Assembly: GCF_900964775.1 (NCBI RefSeq)
Contig: NC_041817.1
Coordinates: forward strand, 23,082,783 to 23,146,782
Origin: Scleropages formosus
Lineage: Eukaryota > Chordata > Actinopteri > Osteoglossiformes > Osteoglossidae
DNA length: 64,000 nucleotides
Direction: 5' to 3'
Under the pieces are notes generated by a model that was given only the letters and a program-made list of their open reading frames with translations, was not told the DNA's origin and made no database searches. Below, in pieces: positions 21,491 to 33,666 of this stretch (its first letter is position 1; each line of letters opens with the position of its first letter). The position numbers and the translations under genes were made by a program.

Positions 21491-24400
21491 AGGAGGAGAC
21501 ATGTGACTCAAATAAACCTAGTTTGTTAGTTAGTTACTTTCCACTTGATGCACTGATGTTCATCGCTCAAGTAAGTGCATAAAACACAGGACAGATGAAT
21601 CCTGATAACTGATCAGCTGCCAATGATAACAGAAGCTGATGAAGAACCAATGCTGCAGGTTCGAGTAGGAGGTAAGGTAACACGTATGTTGGTGGACATT
21701 GGAGCAACTTACATATGTTTAAGTCCAAATTACACCTCACATCTGATCCATTCTCATGCAGGAAAAGTTGCAGTGGTAGAAGGAAGCAGCCCATAGCGTA
21801 TTACAGCACTAAGCTTGAAAACATCACACAAGGATGGCCACCCTCTTACCAGTGCCTGGCCGCTGGTTATTAAGCATGTGAAAAAGCATCCTCCATAAAC
21901 ATGGGTTATCCTGTACAAATATTTACTCACCATGAGATTGTAGAACTGTTGGAGCAGGGAAAGTTTGTGTTAACATCTGTAAGGTGTCTCCAATACTCCT
22001 GACATAACAATTAAGAGACGCATCAGTGTGAACCCAGCAAATCTTGTTCCTTTCTAGTTTGAAGGAAAGCCTCACAAATGTGTGGCAGAGGCCTTGACTT
22101 AATATGAAACTGAGACCTGATTTGCTTTCCACTCCTCTAATTAATGCTGAGGTGACCTATTTCGTGGATGGTTTATGTTATAAGGATCACCTGGGCAATC
22201 ACGCCGGGTACGCAGTGGTTAGGCAAACAGCAGACTCACAGTTTATCGTCGCGGTAACAGGAAGTTGTCCACAGCCCTGCTTGGCTCAATTGGCCAAACT
22301 TAAGGCACTGACAGACGTGCAAGTTGGCAGCAGGGAAGGCTGCCAATGTGTACACTGATTTAGCTTATGCCCACGGGGTGTATCATTTGTTCGATGCAGT
22401 ATGGAAACAACGAGGTTTTAAGAAAACAGATGGTTCCCCGATACAGCATCTACCGCAAATAATCGCTCTTACCGAAGCCATGATGATGCCAAGACAACTA
22501 GCTATTGTTAAGTGTCAGGCCCATAGGAAAGGAAACAACTTTATCAAAAGCAACAATGCTGCTGATGAATCAGCTAAGACATCTCCAATTGCAACATTCC
22601 TGTTCTACCTCCTACGGTTGCAGTATAGCCTGCCTCCGCACTTGAGAATATAGCCAGAATACAAGACAAAGGAGGCCCATACGAGCACTCTACCTGGGTA
22701 CAGAAATGGGCAACTGAAGATGCTGCTGGTCTGTGGCGCTCCCACACTGATGACCTTGTGGCCCCAGTGTCTCTGTTGTCCATTCTAATTACAGATGCTC
22801 ATGGTCTTGACCATTGCGCAAGGGGGGAGGTAATACATAAAATCAAAAAACAAGGTTACCGTTTCCCATACCTGCAAGCTATGGTAGATGATGCATTAGC
22901 AAAATGCAAAATTTGTGCACAGAATAATGTAAGGAAGGGAATTACTATGCACATAGAACACATCCCAGTACTGGAAGGACCTTTTAAACATCTGGTGATA
23001 GATTATGTGGACATGATCTGCAAGGAAAAAGATACATGTTGGTGGTAGTGGATAGGTTTAGTAGGTGGGTGGAAGCAGTACCATCCAAAGATCGAGAGGC
23101 AGAAACAGTGATTACGTTTCTCAGAAAGGAAGTTATACCGTGTTTTGGTATACCCTCAGAAATTAGTTTGGATAATGGATCCACATTTATACAGAAGACT
23201 GTGAAAGGTGTGATTCAGCAACTGAGAATTAAGCAGAGGTTGGGGTGTGTATATCACACGCAGTCACAAGGAATGGTGGAGAGAGTAAATGGAACTCAAA
23301 GCTAAGCTGAATAAAATCTGTGCAAGTGCTAAACTGAACTGGGTGGAGGCACTACCCTTGGCTTTGATGTCTTATCGTATGCAAACTAACAAACACGCTC
23401 CTAACCCCACATGAAATGCTTACAGGTCGACCCATGCTTGTGCCTTCTTTGCGAGGACCCTGTAAGGACCCATCTTTGGAGCAACTGCAAATGGAACTCA
23501 AAGAATATATGAGACAACTAACTGCTGTACGTAAGACTCTTTACTTACAGGAGAAAAGGAAGGAGCCAGAGGAGCCTCCGGAAGTGAGCAACCCGATCAT
23601 CCCAGGGGACCAGGTGTACCTGAGGATTTTTCGGAGGAAGTGGAACGCGCCCAGATGAAAGGGTCCCTACAAGGTGGTCTGGGCAATGCCGACAGCAGTC
23701 CAGGTGGAAGGGAGCAAGACATGGTATCATCTGAACCATTGCACCAGAGTTCCAAGCAAAGCAACACCAGCGGTCCAGGATAAGGCGCGTCCAAAGACAG
23801 ACGACAAAACGGGACCCAGGGGGGCAATGGAAACCGACACGGCACCAGACGCACCCCACGTTAATAGACCCAAAGTGTAAGCTAAAGCTAGAGGGCAATA
23901 GACATAAACGAAGTACGGGAATTAATGCTACTGTGATACTGTCGACTACACAAGCATCTCAGAAGTCTATAACGAAACGTAGAGGGGTTCAGCCCAATAG
24001 CAAGCAGCCTAACAGAGCACAAGTGGTCGAAAATGTGGTCGAAAGCTATGGACAATGAATGGTACAAGTGGGCATATTATACAGTATCAAAATCAGAACA
24101 GGGGGATTATCTGATATGTGCACCGTCACCATTAAAAACAGAAACGGTAGTCCCTAGCCCATATGACTATAACCATTGCGCAGACTTTAATAGCGAATAT
24201 TGCCACCTTAGCAGTTCAGTTAGACCGTACTGTCCCGCTGAATGTTTGGCATTTCTGCCTTTTTGGTGGCTTTGAATTAGGGTTAGGGACACCAGTGTAA
24301 GCAAGTTGATGAAAGGGTGGATGAAGAGAAGAGAGAAATACCAAAGTATGCAATTAATAAAAGGCATGAATTTGAATGTTTTAAAAGAAGTGGAAATGGC

Positions 24401-26147
24401 ACTAGGGTAGGAAGGTTTTCAGGAAAATGCAAAGTGACCTGGGACTTAAGCAGGTGGGACGTAGTGCCTGAACAGAGTGTGGCTACCCCTCCGTGTGCCA
24501 ACGGTACCGCTCTGGTTCGAGGTTCAGGAAACTTGTTTTATCAAAGCAATGCGCTGTCCGACTCAGCGCTTGATGGTGCCACGTATCCTCCCTTATGAGG
24601 ATCAGTCCATGGCCATAGCAGATCATTTTTGGTTATCTGGTGAGGGTCAAATTAGGGCAATGTTACCAAGAAAGTGGAGTGGGTTGTGTGCCCGGGTAAT
24701 GCTTGCTCAAGAAGTCATAATCATGAAATGGGAGATATTTTACTGGGAAATGACAATTCAGGAGTCTGCGAGGACCAAAGGAAAAAGAGTTAAGAGGTTA
24801 TAGTTAAGCTTATACCTCTGACACCGTTTATATTGATGCGATTGGGCAACCTAGATGTATACCCATGAATACAAGGCGAGGAATGAGATAGCAGCAGGAT
24901 TTGAATCATTGCTTCTCTGGATTTCCCCCAACAAAAACGCTGAGTGGATTAACTACATTTATTACAATCAACAAAGATTCATAAACTACACAGATGATGC
25001 GCTTAGTGCTACAAGTACCATGACTTGGCAGAACCACCTAGTTCTAAACTGGCTCCTGGCTGAAAAAGGAGTGTGCAAAATGTTTGGTGATCAATGCTGT
25101 ACGTTCATACCTAACAACATTGCACCTAAAGGATCCTTTACTGAGGCCATGACAAAACTAAAGAACTTGAGGCAGGAAGTTAAAGCTAATGCAGGGAGTC
25201 AAGGGCTGATCATGCAGGAATAATAGTTGGTGTGGTCATAGTAAAATTGGGACTGTTTCTGTGTTGTGTTCTTCCTTCGCTGAAATTAGTATTTTCTTCT
25301 ATGATCTCAAAACAATTGCCATCGATGTCTGTTGCACATGCGAATGGACTTGTGCTTGCTCAGTTGGGAGTTACGGAAGTGGACTGCTTGGAAAAGTTCC
25401 TGCCGGACAGTGACCTCCGTGACTCTGACACTACAGAAGGCAATGAATAAAAACCAAAGATAGCGGCTGAAGAAGTTGCCATTCCAAAGCCACTGAATTC
25501 CTGTTTTCCTTCACAAGCTTATTGGACGTTTCTTGAATATTATCTACCTCTTGATCTATTTTAACAAAGATGATGGATGGGAATCTTTCTGTGGCTAAAC
25601 AACGTTGTGTTATGGAAGTATTGTTATGCATTTTGTACTCTTGCATGCCTGGTATCTATGCAACCATGTATTCTTACTATTTTATATTGTGGTATATACT
25701 CTCTATATATATTTTTACTGATATATTATCCATATATCTTTTCTGATATAGCATAAAGTAGCTAGGGTGCCAGATTCTGGTGTCGAAAGACAATGTTGCT
25801 CGGAGGAGGGCACACTGCGAAGTTTCCCTTTAAAAGTCTTGGGGTTTTTAGCCTACTCTAGATGATGGCTGTTTACATGTATGCGAATATGTAGATATGG
25901 TTTTGTATGGACAATATGTAAATTGAAGGGTGTATGTGTACTTCTACCTTATGAGACGGGAGGCTGGCAGTAACCCACATTGACCAATCTTACTGAGGTT
26001 TCCAGATTGATGTAAATGCCCAGGACCGATCTGTGTGCTAGAGGCGATTAAGCTGAAAACAGAAGGGCATGCCATAAGTTGCTGGGGATCCGCCCTCTGG
26101 ACAGTAGATGATTGGAACTTAGTAAGTCCCAAAGGGGGGAAAATATA

Positions 26148-26640
26148 TGGTAAAAGTTAAGTGTAATTTGTGTATGTGACCTTGAAACTGACCCAGACAA
26201 GAGCAAATATAGCTCAGGTATGTGCACAGGGTGAGGGTAATTTCAATCAGTGACAATAAACAAAATCCTTTGAAGGCAATTATGCCTGGAAACATAATAG
26301 TGGAGTACCATGAACAGTATGTAAGGAAGTAGAACCCCAAAGTAAAGGATCTGCACCACCAGTAAGAATTAGGTAGACCACAGTAGATGCCACCGTGACT
26401 GAAGGACCATCATCCAAAACAGCTGGGAAAATAATAGTGGCGCAGATCCAAGGGGGATCTGAATTACATGAAAAAAAGGGAGTGTCCGGTTAATCTGAAA
26501 TTGTATAAAAGGTACTGTTTGAGAGTTGCTCTGCAGACCCCCTCAGCTAAAGCCTACTTAAATTTACAAGGAACCCAAAGAGTATGGTGTGCCTCCTCTG
26601 GAAACTACGACACTGACACAATTCCCAGAAAAATGTGATT
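26148..26640 (+). repeat. 3' LTR
   Basis: It starts TGGTAAAA directly after the purine run. A TATA-like box (gtataaaagg) lies near 26504. The end is approximate. Confidence 0.6.
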
Positions 26641-26917
26641 ATATAACAGTCATCAGCCAATATCTAATGGGCAAGACAACAGGACAACAGGCACCTTAAT
26701 CTTTAAATCTCATGTTTTTGTTATAGCATTTGTCAGTGTACTTAAAGCAAAAAAACAAACACAAAACAATATATTAAATAATGTAGATAACAGAAATGTA
26801 GCCCCTTAAAATGTGTTCACCAATCTTGGCAATAAAATACTGCAACAAAGTTATCCAAGCAATAAAAACAGGCAGCAGTCTGACTCTCAAAGGGTCCTTT
26901 AGCCACAAGGACCACAT

Positions 26918-28783
26918 CTACCAATTTTCGTCCGAAAACGAACTGGAACTCCCCGAGTCCGAGTCCACATCGGTGAGTCCGTCGAAGTCCCAGTCGGCGC
27001 TCGAGCCGCTGTCGTCCTCCTCCTCCGCGCTCGCGTTCATACCGGAGCCAAGGCATGCAGGGTACATGCGGGCAGATACGCAGGTGGACCCGAACGAGGA
27101 CACCAACCTGCTAGGCCAGATCACCCAGCAGTCGCGAAGGGGGTCGTACTCGTGGACGACGAGTCTGTGTTTGCTGTGGTGAGCCACAGCCACGGTAAGG
27201 AGCAGCAGCCTCTTGCTGTGCTGCACCAGGTGGTACTGCAGCGCGTTGCTGTCGATGGGAATGTCCTCGATCCGCCTCCACTCCCCACGGTCGGGGCTGT
27301 ACGCCTTCGTCACCGGGATGTCGAAGAGGCAGAAGATCTGGTCCTGAAAGACACAAGCCCTGTGGAGCTTGTTGGACGAAAGGGAGGCGCTGTGGATCCA
27401 CTGATTCCTCTTTGGGTCATAGCAGAGTATCCGTCTCTTGTTGACCACATACAGGCGGTCATTCACACTCAACGTCTGCATCTTGCCCAGGGAGTGTGGA
27501 AGGGGGGCAACCAGCGTCCACTGGTTTCTCTGAACGCTGTAACACTCCACATCCTTGAGCCTGGCATCCGTGACGGGGTCGCGCCCACCCAGCACGTATA
27601 GATGGCCGCCGAGGTAGCACATGTCCGAGTGCACCCTCCCCAGAAGCCTCTCTGCCAGTTCCTGCCAGCGGTTCAACACAGGATCGTACAACCAGAAATG
27701 CTTCGAAATATTTGACAAGAGATACATGTCGTTGTCAGGGGAGACGCAGACGGAGAACGTTTCCGTAACGGACCTTTTCGTGCCCAGGATGCTCAAGTTC
27801 ATTACAGGGGACGCCATGGAGCAGACTTCCTCGTTGCTGGGGTCATAGCAGACAAAAGGCTCATTGGGTCGTCCGAAGAAAACAATCATCTCTTTTGCAT
27901 TTTTTCCAATCCTGTGCGTTGGCCCCGTGGCACCCGACTCCACCCCATTCGAGAGCCGGCTCAAAACCCCATCCAAGAACTCCTCCAGGTGCTTCCTGGC
28001 GCGTGACCTGGCTTTCATCTCCTCCAGGTAAAACCGGTCTTTCTCGGTGAAAAGGTGCCACCTGACACACTTTAGGATCTCCCCGGCATCCTCCGCTCGA
28101 GCCGTTGCGTTGTCCTCGACCCACTGCAGCGCGGCCAAACACGGCGTCCTCTCGGAATCCACGTCTAACGAGTCCATGGACAAGATCTCCTTCATGTGGT
28201 CCAGCTCGAGTTCAGAGAGCTCCCTGTTTCTGCTGCACAGCTGCAGGAAGTTCCTGGCAATGAAGGCCTGGGCCTTACTTTTCAGCTCGCGGTTATCAAA
28301 GGCTTCCGCGAACTTGAGGATTCCTGCGCAGTTGGACAAGTCCAGCCTGCGGCTCATGAAGCCGGCGCACGCGCCTCTGATGTAATCCAGCTGCAGCATG
28401 TTGGCCGCCGCGTACAGCCTCTGCACGTTGGCCTCCGTGATGCACACCTTGCCCGTGTAGCAGTAGTCGATGATGAGCGACATGGAGTGCGCGTCCACGT
28501 CGCGTATCGTCACCGCCTCCTGCGCGCTCTCGTGCAGCCCCCCCGCGAACATGCCGCGGAAGTAGGGGCTCGCGGCTGCCAGGACGCTGCGGTTGCATAG
28601 GAAGCGCCTCTGCTGCTGCGCCAGGTCCACGTCCAACTCGGCGGTCACGTGGTCCACCTCGATGGCCACGTCCGCGAGCAGCCGCGAGTCGTAGAACGTC
28701 TTCAGCTGCCGAAGCAGGGCGTGCGCGTGCCCGACGTCCTCCGCCTCCTCGGGACCGCTGAAGAAACTTACATCTGAAGCCAT
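26918..28783 (-). CDS. kbtbd7: Kelch repeat and BTB domain protein, KBTBD7/6-like, intronless
   Basis: A single 621-aa frame. The BTB fold covers about residues 30-135 (LLADVAIEV, RSVLAAASPYFRGMFAGG). A BACK region follows to about 260, then Kelch repeats over about 300-570 (HLYVLGGRDPVTDARLKDVE, YSVQRNQWTLVAPLPHS). The C-tail is acidic and serine-rich. KBTBD6/7 are substrate receptors of CUL3 ubiquitin ligases; the human pair acts on TIAM1 with help from GABARAP (family knowledge). Similarity to human KBTBD7 holds from the FFSGPEE start to the last residues, and a single exon also matches the family. The frame ends directly at the tryptophan that begins the ATG8-binding motif in the human proteins (see findings). 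One ancestral gene could correspond to both human KBTBD6 and KBTBD7, so the symbol is provisional. Confidence 0.93.
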   Translation of the reverse strand: MASDVSFFSGPEEAEDVGHAHALLRQLKTFYDSRLLADVAIEVDHVTAELDVDLAQQQRRFLCNRSVLAAASPYFRGMFAGGLHESAQEAVTIRDVDAHSMSLIIDYCYTGKVCITEANVQRLYAAANMLQLDYIRGACAGFMSRRLDLSNCAGILKFAEAFDNRELKSKAQAFIARNFLQLCSRNRELSELELDHMKEILSMDSLDVDSERTPCLAALQWVEDNATARAEDAGEILKCVRWHLFTEKDRFYLEEMKARSRARKHLEEFLDGVLSRLSNGVESGATGPTHRIGKNAKEMIVFFGRPNEPFVCYDPSNEEVCSMASPVMNLSILGTKRSVTETFSVCVSPDNDMYLLSNISKHFWLYDPVLNRWQELAERLLGRVHSDMCYLGGHLYVLGGRDPVTDARLKDVECYSVQRNQWTLVAPLPHSLGKMQTLSVNDRLYVVNKRRILCYDPKRNQWIHSASLSSNKLHRACVFQDQIFCLFDIPVTKAYSPDRGEWRRIEDIPIDSNALQYHLVQHSKRLLLLTVAVAHHSKHRLVVHEYDPLRDCWVIWPSRLVSSFGSTCVSARMYPACLGSGMNASAEEEDDSGSSADWDFDGLTDVDSDSGSSSSFSDENW

Positions 28784-30352
28784 TTTTTTTTTTTTTCCGC
28801 TCCTTTTAAATCCAGGCAGCGTTACACTGGAAAAGTTGTGTATGTGGCTTGTAAATGATGTTTTTTCTCTTCAAAAAAGTCACTCGAATTATTTTCTGTG
28901 AAACATTTATCCGGTTTAACGCGAAGGATATAACCGAGCGGCTCGATGTTGGCTAGCGCCAGTGTAAAAATGTTACTACAAGGATATTTCACGGCTGCGT
29001 ACATGTACTACTGTAGGATACGCGTATATAAATGACAGTGGAAAAAATCTAAAATATATATATTTGTGCTAATGTTTTTAAAAAGACATTTACGTTATTA
29101 TGGAAATATTACTGAAATAAGACGACGTTTATATACTCCCATCATCACCCAAACGGCAGGGATTAAACACAAGCGGAGCGGAAAGTGCCCCGTTCCTCAC
29201 AGGGGACGCGCGTTCTATCAAACCTGCTAGTCACGGCAGAACCGCCCACAGGTGGAAGCTGATTGGTCAGCGTTGTCACGTGTCCCGAGTAAGTTAGGAT
29301 GACTGGTGCCGCAGGCTGTTGCTTTTGTTGAACTAGACAATGCAGATTGATTTAAGGCATCAGCGCAGCCTTCTACACGCTCCATAAACACTAAATAGGC
29401 TCCTGTTCCTCTCTGTGTTTTTAAACTGGCGGAAATATTACTGCATCTTATTTTCATGCATACTGGAAATGTATGATTTTAAAATATCCAGAACACATTC
29501 TGTAAATACCACTGTACTGAATACCATGGAACTGCTGACAAATACAAATTGAATATTAAATAAACCACACACTTGATATTTTATTATACTGGATAATGTT
29601 TGAGTAGTAATAAAAACACACTGGAATAACTATGTTTTATTTGGGGTTTTTTTTTAAGTATAAATAGCAAGGGATAGAAAGTTGAGACAGACTTTCTAAA
29701 GGATTAAAAGCAAATAGAAAAGATTTTTTTTTATTTTGTTCTGACCTTAATACATTAAATCCTGAGGTAAACGAATTACCCGTGATTTCTAACTAAAATC
29801 CTTATACTCTGACAAAAATTAATCCTTGGGAATTTTTTCAAGGTTTTATTTGTGTAACACAGGATGGACAAAGCATAGCAGTGTAAATTTAATTTGATTC
29901 AGTTTCAGCTCAATGCAACATAATCACTGTGTTTATTCTTACAACTGGTGACGATGGTATGATTAAAGCTTAATGCACATGAACTAGTAAAATGTTTCAC
30001 ATCCATTTGTTTCTACATTTATTTTTCCCCTCCCAGATATCTGAAAATACTGACCCCGAAAAATAAAGGTTCAAGAATATTGTTTTATTTATATTAAAAT
30101 TTCAAAAGATTGAACATGAGACCATGTAGCATTCAAATTGGAAACTAGTGGCTGGGTTGAGGAGAGTAAATCAGCGTTTGGTACTGATAGAGCTGCAGGG
30201 TGAGCTGATTCTTGGTTTATTTCAGCAGCCCTGGATCTTTTTACTGAAGTAAAAGTAAAATCAAGAGCAAATTCCAATGCTTCTTAAAATGTGCATGGTT
30301 GTGGTTCTCCGGATCTGTAGTTGCCAGCCCCCCGCCCAATCCCTCACCAACT
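28784..30352. other. AT-rich intergenic stretch
   Basis: It holds the kbtbd7 upstream region and then long AT-rich sequence. I see no gene and no recognisable repeat copy. Confidence 0.5.
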
Positions 30353-31569
30353 CTAAGTGTATCTTCGATTAAGTTCATTAATCCTGCGCAGGCCCTCGCG
30401 GTTCTCTATGGTCCTGTGTACGGTGATGAGGAACGGGAAGGCAGAGGGCAGCTCCACCCTGGTGCTCAGCTTCTGGTGACCCCAGTGCAGGCAACGCAGG
30501 CGCTCGGCCAGGTCCCTCCGTCCCGCACGCTCCAGGCCGTCCTGCAGCAGCTTGGTCTTGTTCAGCTTGTCCCACGTCCTCTCATACCTGCTCAAAGGTC
30601 CAGTGTTGGTTTAATAAAGAAACACAGACCCTTTGCCCTGCTGTCCATCAAAAACCTTGTCTTGATTTATTTTCAATTACATAGTAAGATGCTAGGATAT
30701 AAAGCATTTATAATTATATATATATATATATATATTTAAAGTATAATAATGCTTTATTTTTTAAGAATTAATAGTGGAAGCATTATTGCTATGACAAGAT
30801 ATAGTTCAATACATAACTGGACACATAGTCAAAGCCCTTCTGTGACGTTTCATCATGACGGTGGTCTTGAGATCAACATTATATTGTCCTTAATTTTTAC
30901 AGGTCTAAACCATATTTTGAGATGTGCGTATGTCACAAGAAGTGTTAGTAATACATAATATAGAAGTATTGTAGTTTCTGTCAATGTGAAAACCAAAATA
31001 AGTCAGTGTGGGCAGCACATGATGTAGCGGTACAAGCTGCAGCCTTGCAATCTGAAGGTTAATGGTTTTAATTACATTTCAGCAGTAATACCCTTGATCA
31101 AGGTACTTACCCTGAACTTAATACAGTAAAAATTAACCAGTTGGCTCAGTAACATTAAGTAGCTTGGTGTACAGCCCTCACATTGTAAGTTGCCTGAATA
31201 AAGAGTAAATAAATGAATAAACACTGACTTAAAGGAAGCTATTGAACTGATGTTACAGGTCAGGGGTTGGATCACTCACCAGCGCTCCAGCATGCTCCTG
31301 GCCTGGCCTTTCTTGTCCGTCGCCGTGGTGTGGAAGTGCCTGATTTCAGCCCGGGTGAAGCCCAGTTCATACGCAAGAACTGGCCACTCAAATCCCAGGT
31401 GCGTGGAGAGGTCCTGGATAGATTTAAGGTTTATCACAGCATCCTGTTAAACAAATAAAGAGTATGGCCTGTGTGAGGAACACCAAAGAGCCTTTCTCTT
31501 CTTCAGCACTGCAGATGTGTACAAATATTGATCAGAGTTACAGCCCACCTCTTGAGCTCTGCTTGGCAT
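30353..31569 (-). CDS. Small death-domain protein, 3 coding exons, family not recognised
   Basis: The exons are 31549-31569, 31280-31443 and 30353-30587, all GT-AG and closing in frame to 139 aa. The start has a good context (A at -3) and an in-frame TAA 18 nt upstream. A strong acceptor about 50 nt upstream suggests a non-coding first exon. Residues about 10-95 read as a death domain: DLSTHLGFEWPVLAYELGFT, then EIRHFH, MLERWYE, and a closing LLQDGLERAGRRDLAERL helix. A tail of about 44 residues follows (begins HWGHQKLS, ends INELNRRYT). There is no signal peptide, membrane segment, death effector domain or kinase. Death domains pair with one another in apoptosis and NF-kB complexes, so an adaptor role is possible, but that is inference. 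I cannot assign an orthologue. Confidence 0.75.
31007..31215 (+). mobile_element. SINE-B copy in the death-domain gene
   Basis: Head 'gtagcggtacaagctgcagc', degenerate box B, 'aaggtacttaccctgaactt' and an 'aataaatgaataaa' tail, within the last intron. Confidence 0.75.
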
Positions 31570-31639
31570 TTTGATAAGCTCTCCTTAAATTATCTTCCTC
31601 TTAAGGTGGTTGGGCTGAAAAAGAAAATGTTATAGTTTT

Positions 31640-32554
31640 TAAATAAAATTCATGTTAATACAGATGCTTCGTGGCGACTAAGATGCGCTCACCAGTTCAC
31701 ACTGCTGCCGTGTCCAGGAGTGGAAACACTGATTGTTGCCATAGAGATTCAGCAACAAAATATTGCTCAGGTTAACAAGTAAGAAAACCAGGATGCATCA
31801 GTGCACCTGGTCACACCTGAGCACCTTCTGCACCTGGGTGACACTCTGGTAACATGTGTCTACAGTGAACCACACGCTATAGTTTAGTTAAACATATTTA
31901 AAAAAATCAAAATGCTTTATGCATATTAATTATGTTCTCTCTGCACCTCGTATAATATTTTTCAACTCCAGAGTCCTGTCAAACCTGCATCTTTGTGTAA
32001 AAAATTCCTTTGACCAATTAGATTTTTTTCCCCATGCCGCACAGCGCCCTCTGCAGGCAGTCATTAGCACAACGTTTTCTGATCTGTGACGCGACGCACC
32101 GGTGCCTGGAAGTATTTGTTCAAGCGAAAGAGTAAAGTTCACCAGTGCAAACATTGTAGAGTTTAACAGTGCATGGGGATCGTAAATTAATAAACCCAAT
32201 ATTTGTTTCCCAAAGCTCTTCTCGTGTATTTTCCTCTTGTTCACTTAATACAAACACGTTCGAGCTCCTGCCAGTACTGAGTTTCCAGCCACAGGATTTT
32301 CCCGCTTATAACTTAAGTCAGGTTTAGTGTTACATGTTTTTTAAAACGCAGTTTTCTATTATATGCTGTATTTCTTACATACTTATTTTCTTTAACTTGC
32401 TATATAAATGGTCTGCGATAAAATAACATGACAAAAGCATTCTTCTCGGATCAGTACGATACAACTGCAGCTAATGTTTTTGACGGGGAAGCAGCGCGGG
32501 CTGTGATTGGTCGCCGTGGTCCTCACGTAATGGCGCGCGCGCATCTTTCTTCAG
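31640..32554. other. Upstream of the death-domain gene, no gene seen
   Basis: It probably holds that gene's promoter and non-coding first exon, which I could not place. There is no other feature before the tRNA. Confidence 0.4.
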
Positions 32555-32626
32555 TCCCATATGGTCTAGCGGTTAGGATTCCTGGTTTTCACCCAGGCGG
32601 CCCGGGTTCGACTCCCGGTATGGGAA
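32555..32626 (+). tRNA. tRNA-Glu (anticodon TTC)
   Basis: 72 nt. The acceptor stem TCCCATA pairs with TATGGGA and is followed by discriminator A. The D-loop keeps GGTCTAGCGGTTAGGAT, and the anticodon loop TTTTCAC lies between CCTGG and CCAGG, with TTC at 32588-32590. The T arm is CCCGG-GTTCGAC-CCGG-like and box B is intact. A TTTT at 32634-32637 would end RNA polymerase III transcription. All stems pair, so this looks like a working gene and not a SINE head. Confidence 0.96.
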
Positions 32627-32639
32627 GAGCTGATTTTAA

Positions 32640-33214
32640 TTTAAAGCCCCCAGAGATTGTACCACAAAACGACCTAATATCGGGTGTAAACTAACCTGCG
32701 CAGTTTCGAATACACATGTGACATCATGTTAGACCCCACAACATGTGTGTTTTGAGTGTGAATGTACTTAAAGTCATGTTTTGCTATCCCTATAATACAT
32801 GATTAAACAGCTTTTTTTAATGGCCTGAAACATCATTTTTCTGGAGGGTTTTCTTAAAACAGACATGATTGTTCTCTGTTCACATCGTGGTTCATCAGAA
32901 ACAGTGTTTCGCTCCTATGTATGCCCTACACATAGTGTGGGAATGACAATAAAGTTGACTTTTGCTTTCACTTTTAAGACCCCTGATATAAATGTATGAT
33001 GGTCACAAAATGTTTATTTTTCTAGATACATTTCTTTTCAAAAATGACCCCCTTAGAATGCACAAGTAGGGTCTTTTTGAACCCATAATGACTAAGGGCT
33101 CCAGCTGCTGCATGTGCGTGTGTATATGGTGTTAGGATGAAGAAATGCTGAGTGAAACAGCATGCATGCACACACACACACAAACTACAGTGGTGAAACT
33201 AAAGCAATATTTAA
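32640..33214. other. No feature seen
   Basis: AT-rich sequence with a few short CA runs and no coding signal. Confidence 0.45.
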
Positions 33215-33365
33215 ATGTACCCGACTATATGTATGGCTGTGTCTGTGATTGTACTGTGATTGAGTGGCCTCCTATCCATGGTGTCCCCTACCTCACACCC
33301 CGCACCTCCTGGATAGCCTATAGACCTCCTCTACTCTGCAATGGAAGAGCAGGTACTGATATTGG
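33215..33365 (+). mobile_element. SINE-D 3' fragment
   Basis: 'gtctgtgattgtactgtgat' and 'ggtgtcccctacctcacacc' match the 3' half of the body seen at 3198-3540. It is diverged. Confidence 0.45.
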
Positions 33366-33666
33366 CCGAATAAGTATAGCACTATGAATTTACTATGAAA
33401 TCGATTATTAACCTTTACTAATCTAACACCTTTATCTAAAGCATCTTGAGTCTTCATTTAAAGTTGTTTGTTCCCACAAGGACTTGGGGTCCACGTCAAT
33501 AAAAAAGTAGACTTTCAGATTGCAAGACTCACAATACTGATGCACCGTCTAAGGACCAAACAGGCTCATGGTCCATCAGACTGCAGTCACTATTGGACGA
33601 TGTCTATTTTGTTAGATATTTTGATAGTGTCATTCTGAAATTAAATGACAATATTGTCATTTTATG

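Larger units (their letters stand above)
19909..26640 (+). mobile_element. Broken endogenous retrovirus, class I-like
   Basis: A fossil provirus of about 6.7 kb. Its parts in order are a 5' LTR start (19909), gag-like frames (about 20216-21330), a protease-like stretch (about 21650-21790), RNase H-like (about 22140-22590), integrase with a zinc-finger and catalytic core (about 22770-23880), env-like frames (about 24030-25450), a polypurine tract (26131-26143) and a 3' LTR (26148 to about 26640). The env transmembrane part keeps the CX6CC arrangement typical of gamma-type envelopes, which suggests a gamma/epsilon-like family. It is clearly dead, with on the order of ten or more breaks, and not all parts of a full provirus can be recognised. 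The two LTRs match plainly over only about the first 60 bp, so the insertion is probably old. Confidence 0.85.

Noticed and set aside
20142-25450. Reading the retroviral frames as host genes
   Set aside because: Their order, the LTRs and the purine tract show a fossil provirus; they are reported as parts of that element only.
30299-30739. 146-codon plus-strand frame
   Set aside because: It is antisense to the last exon of the death-domain gene and continues into a TA run.
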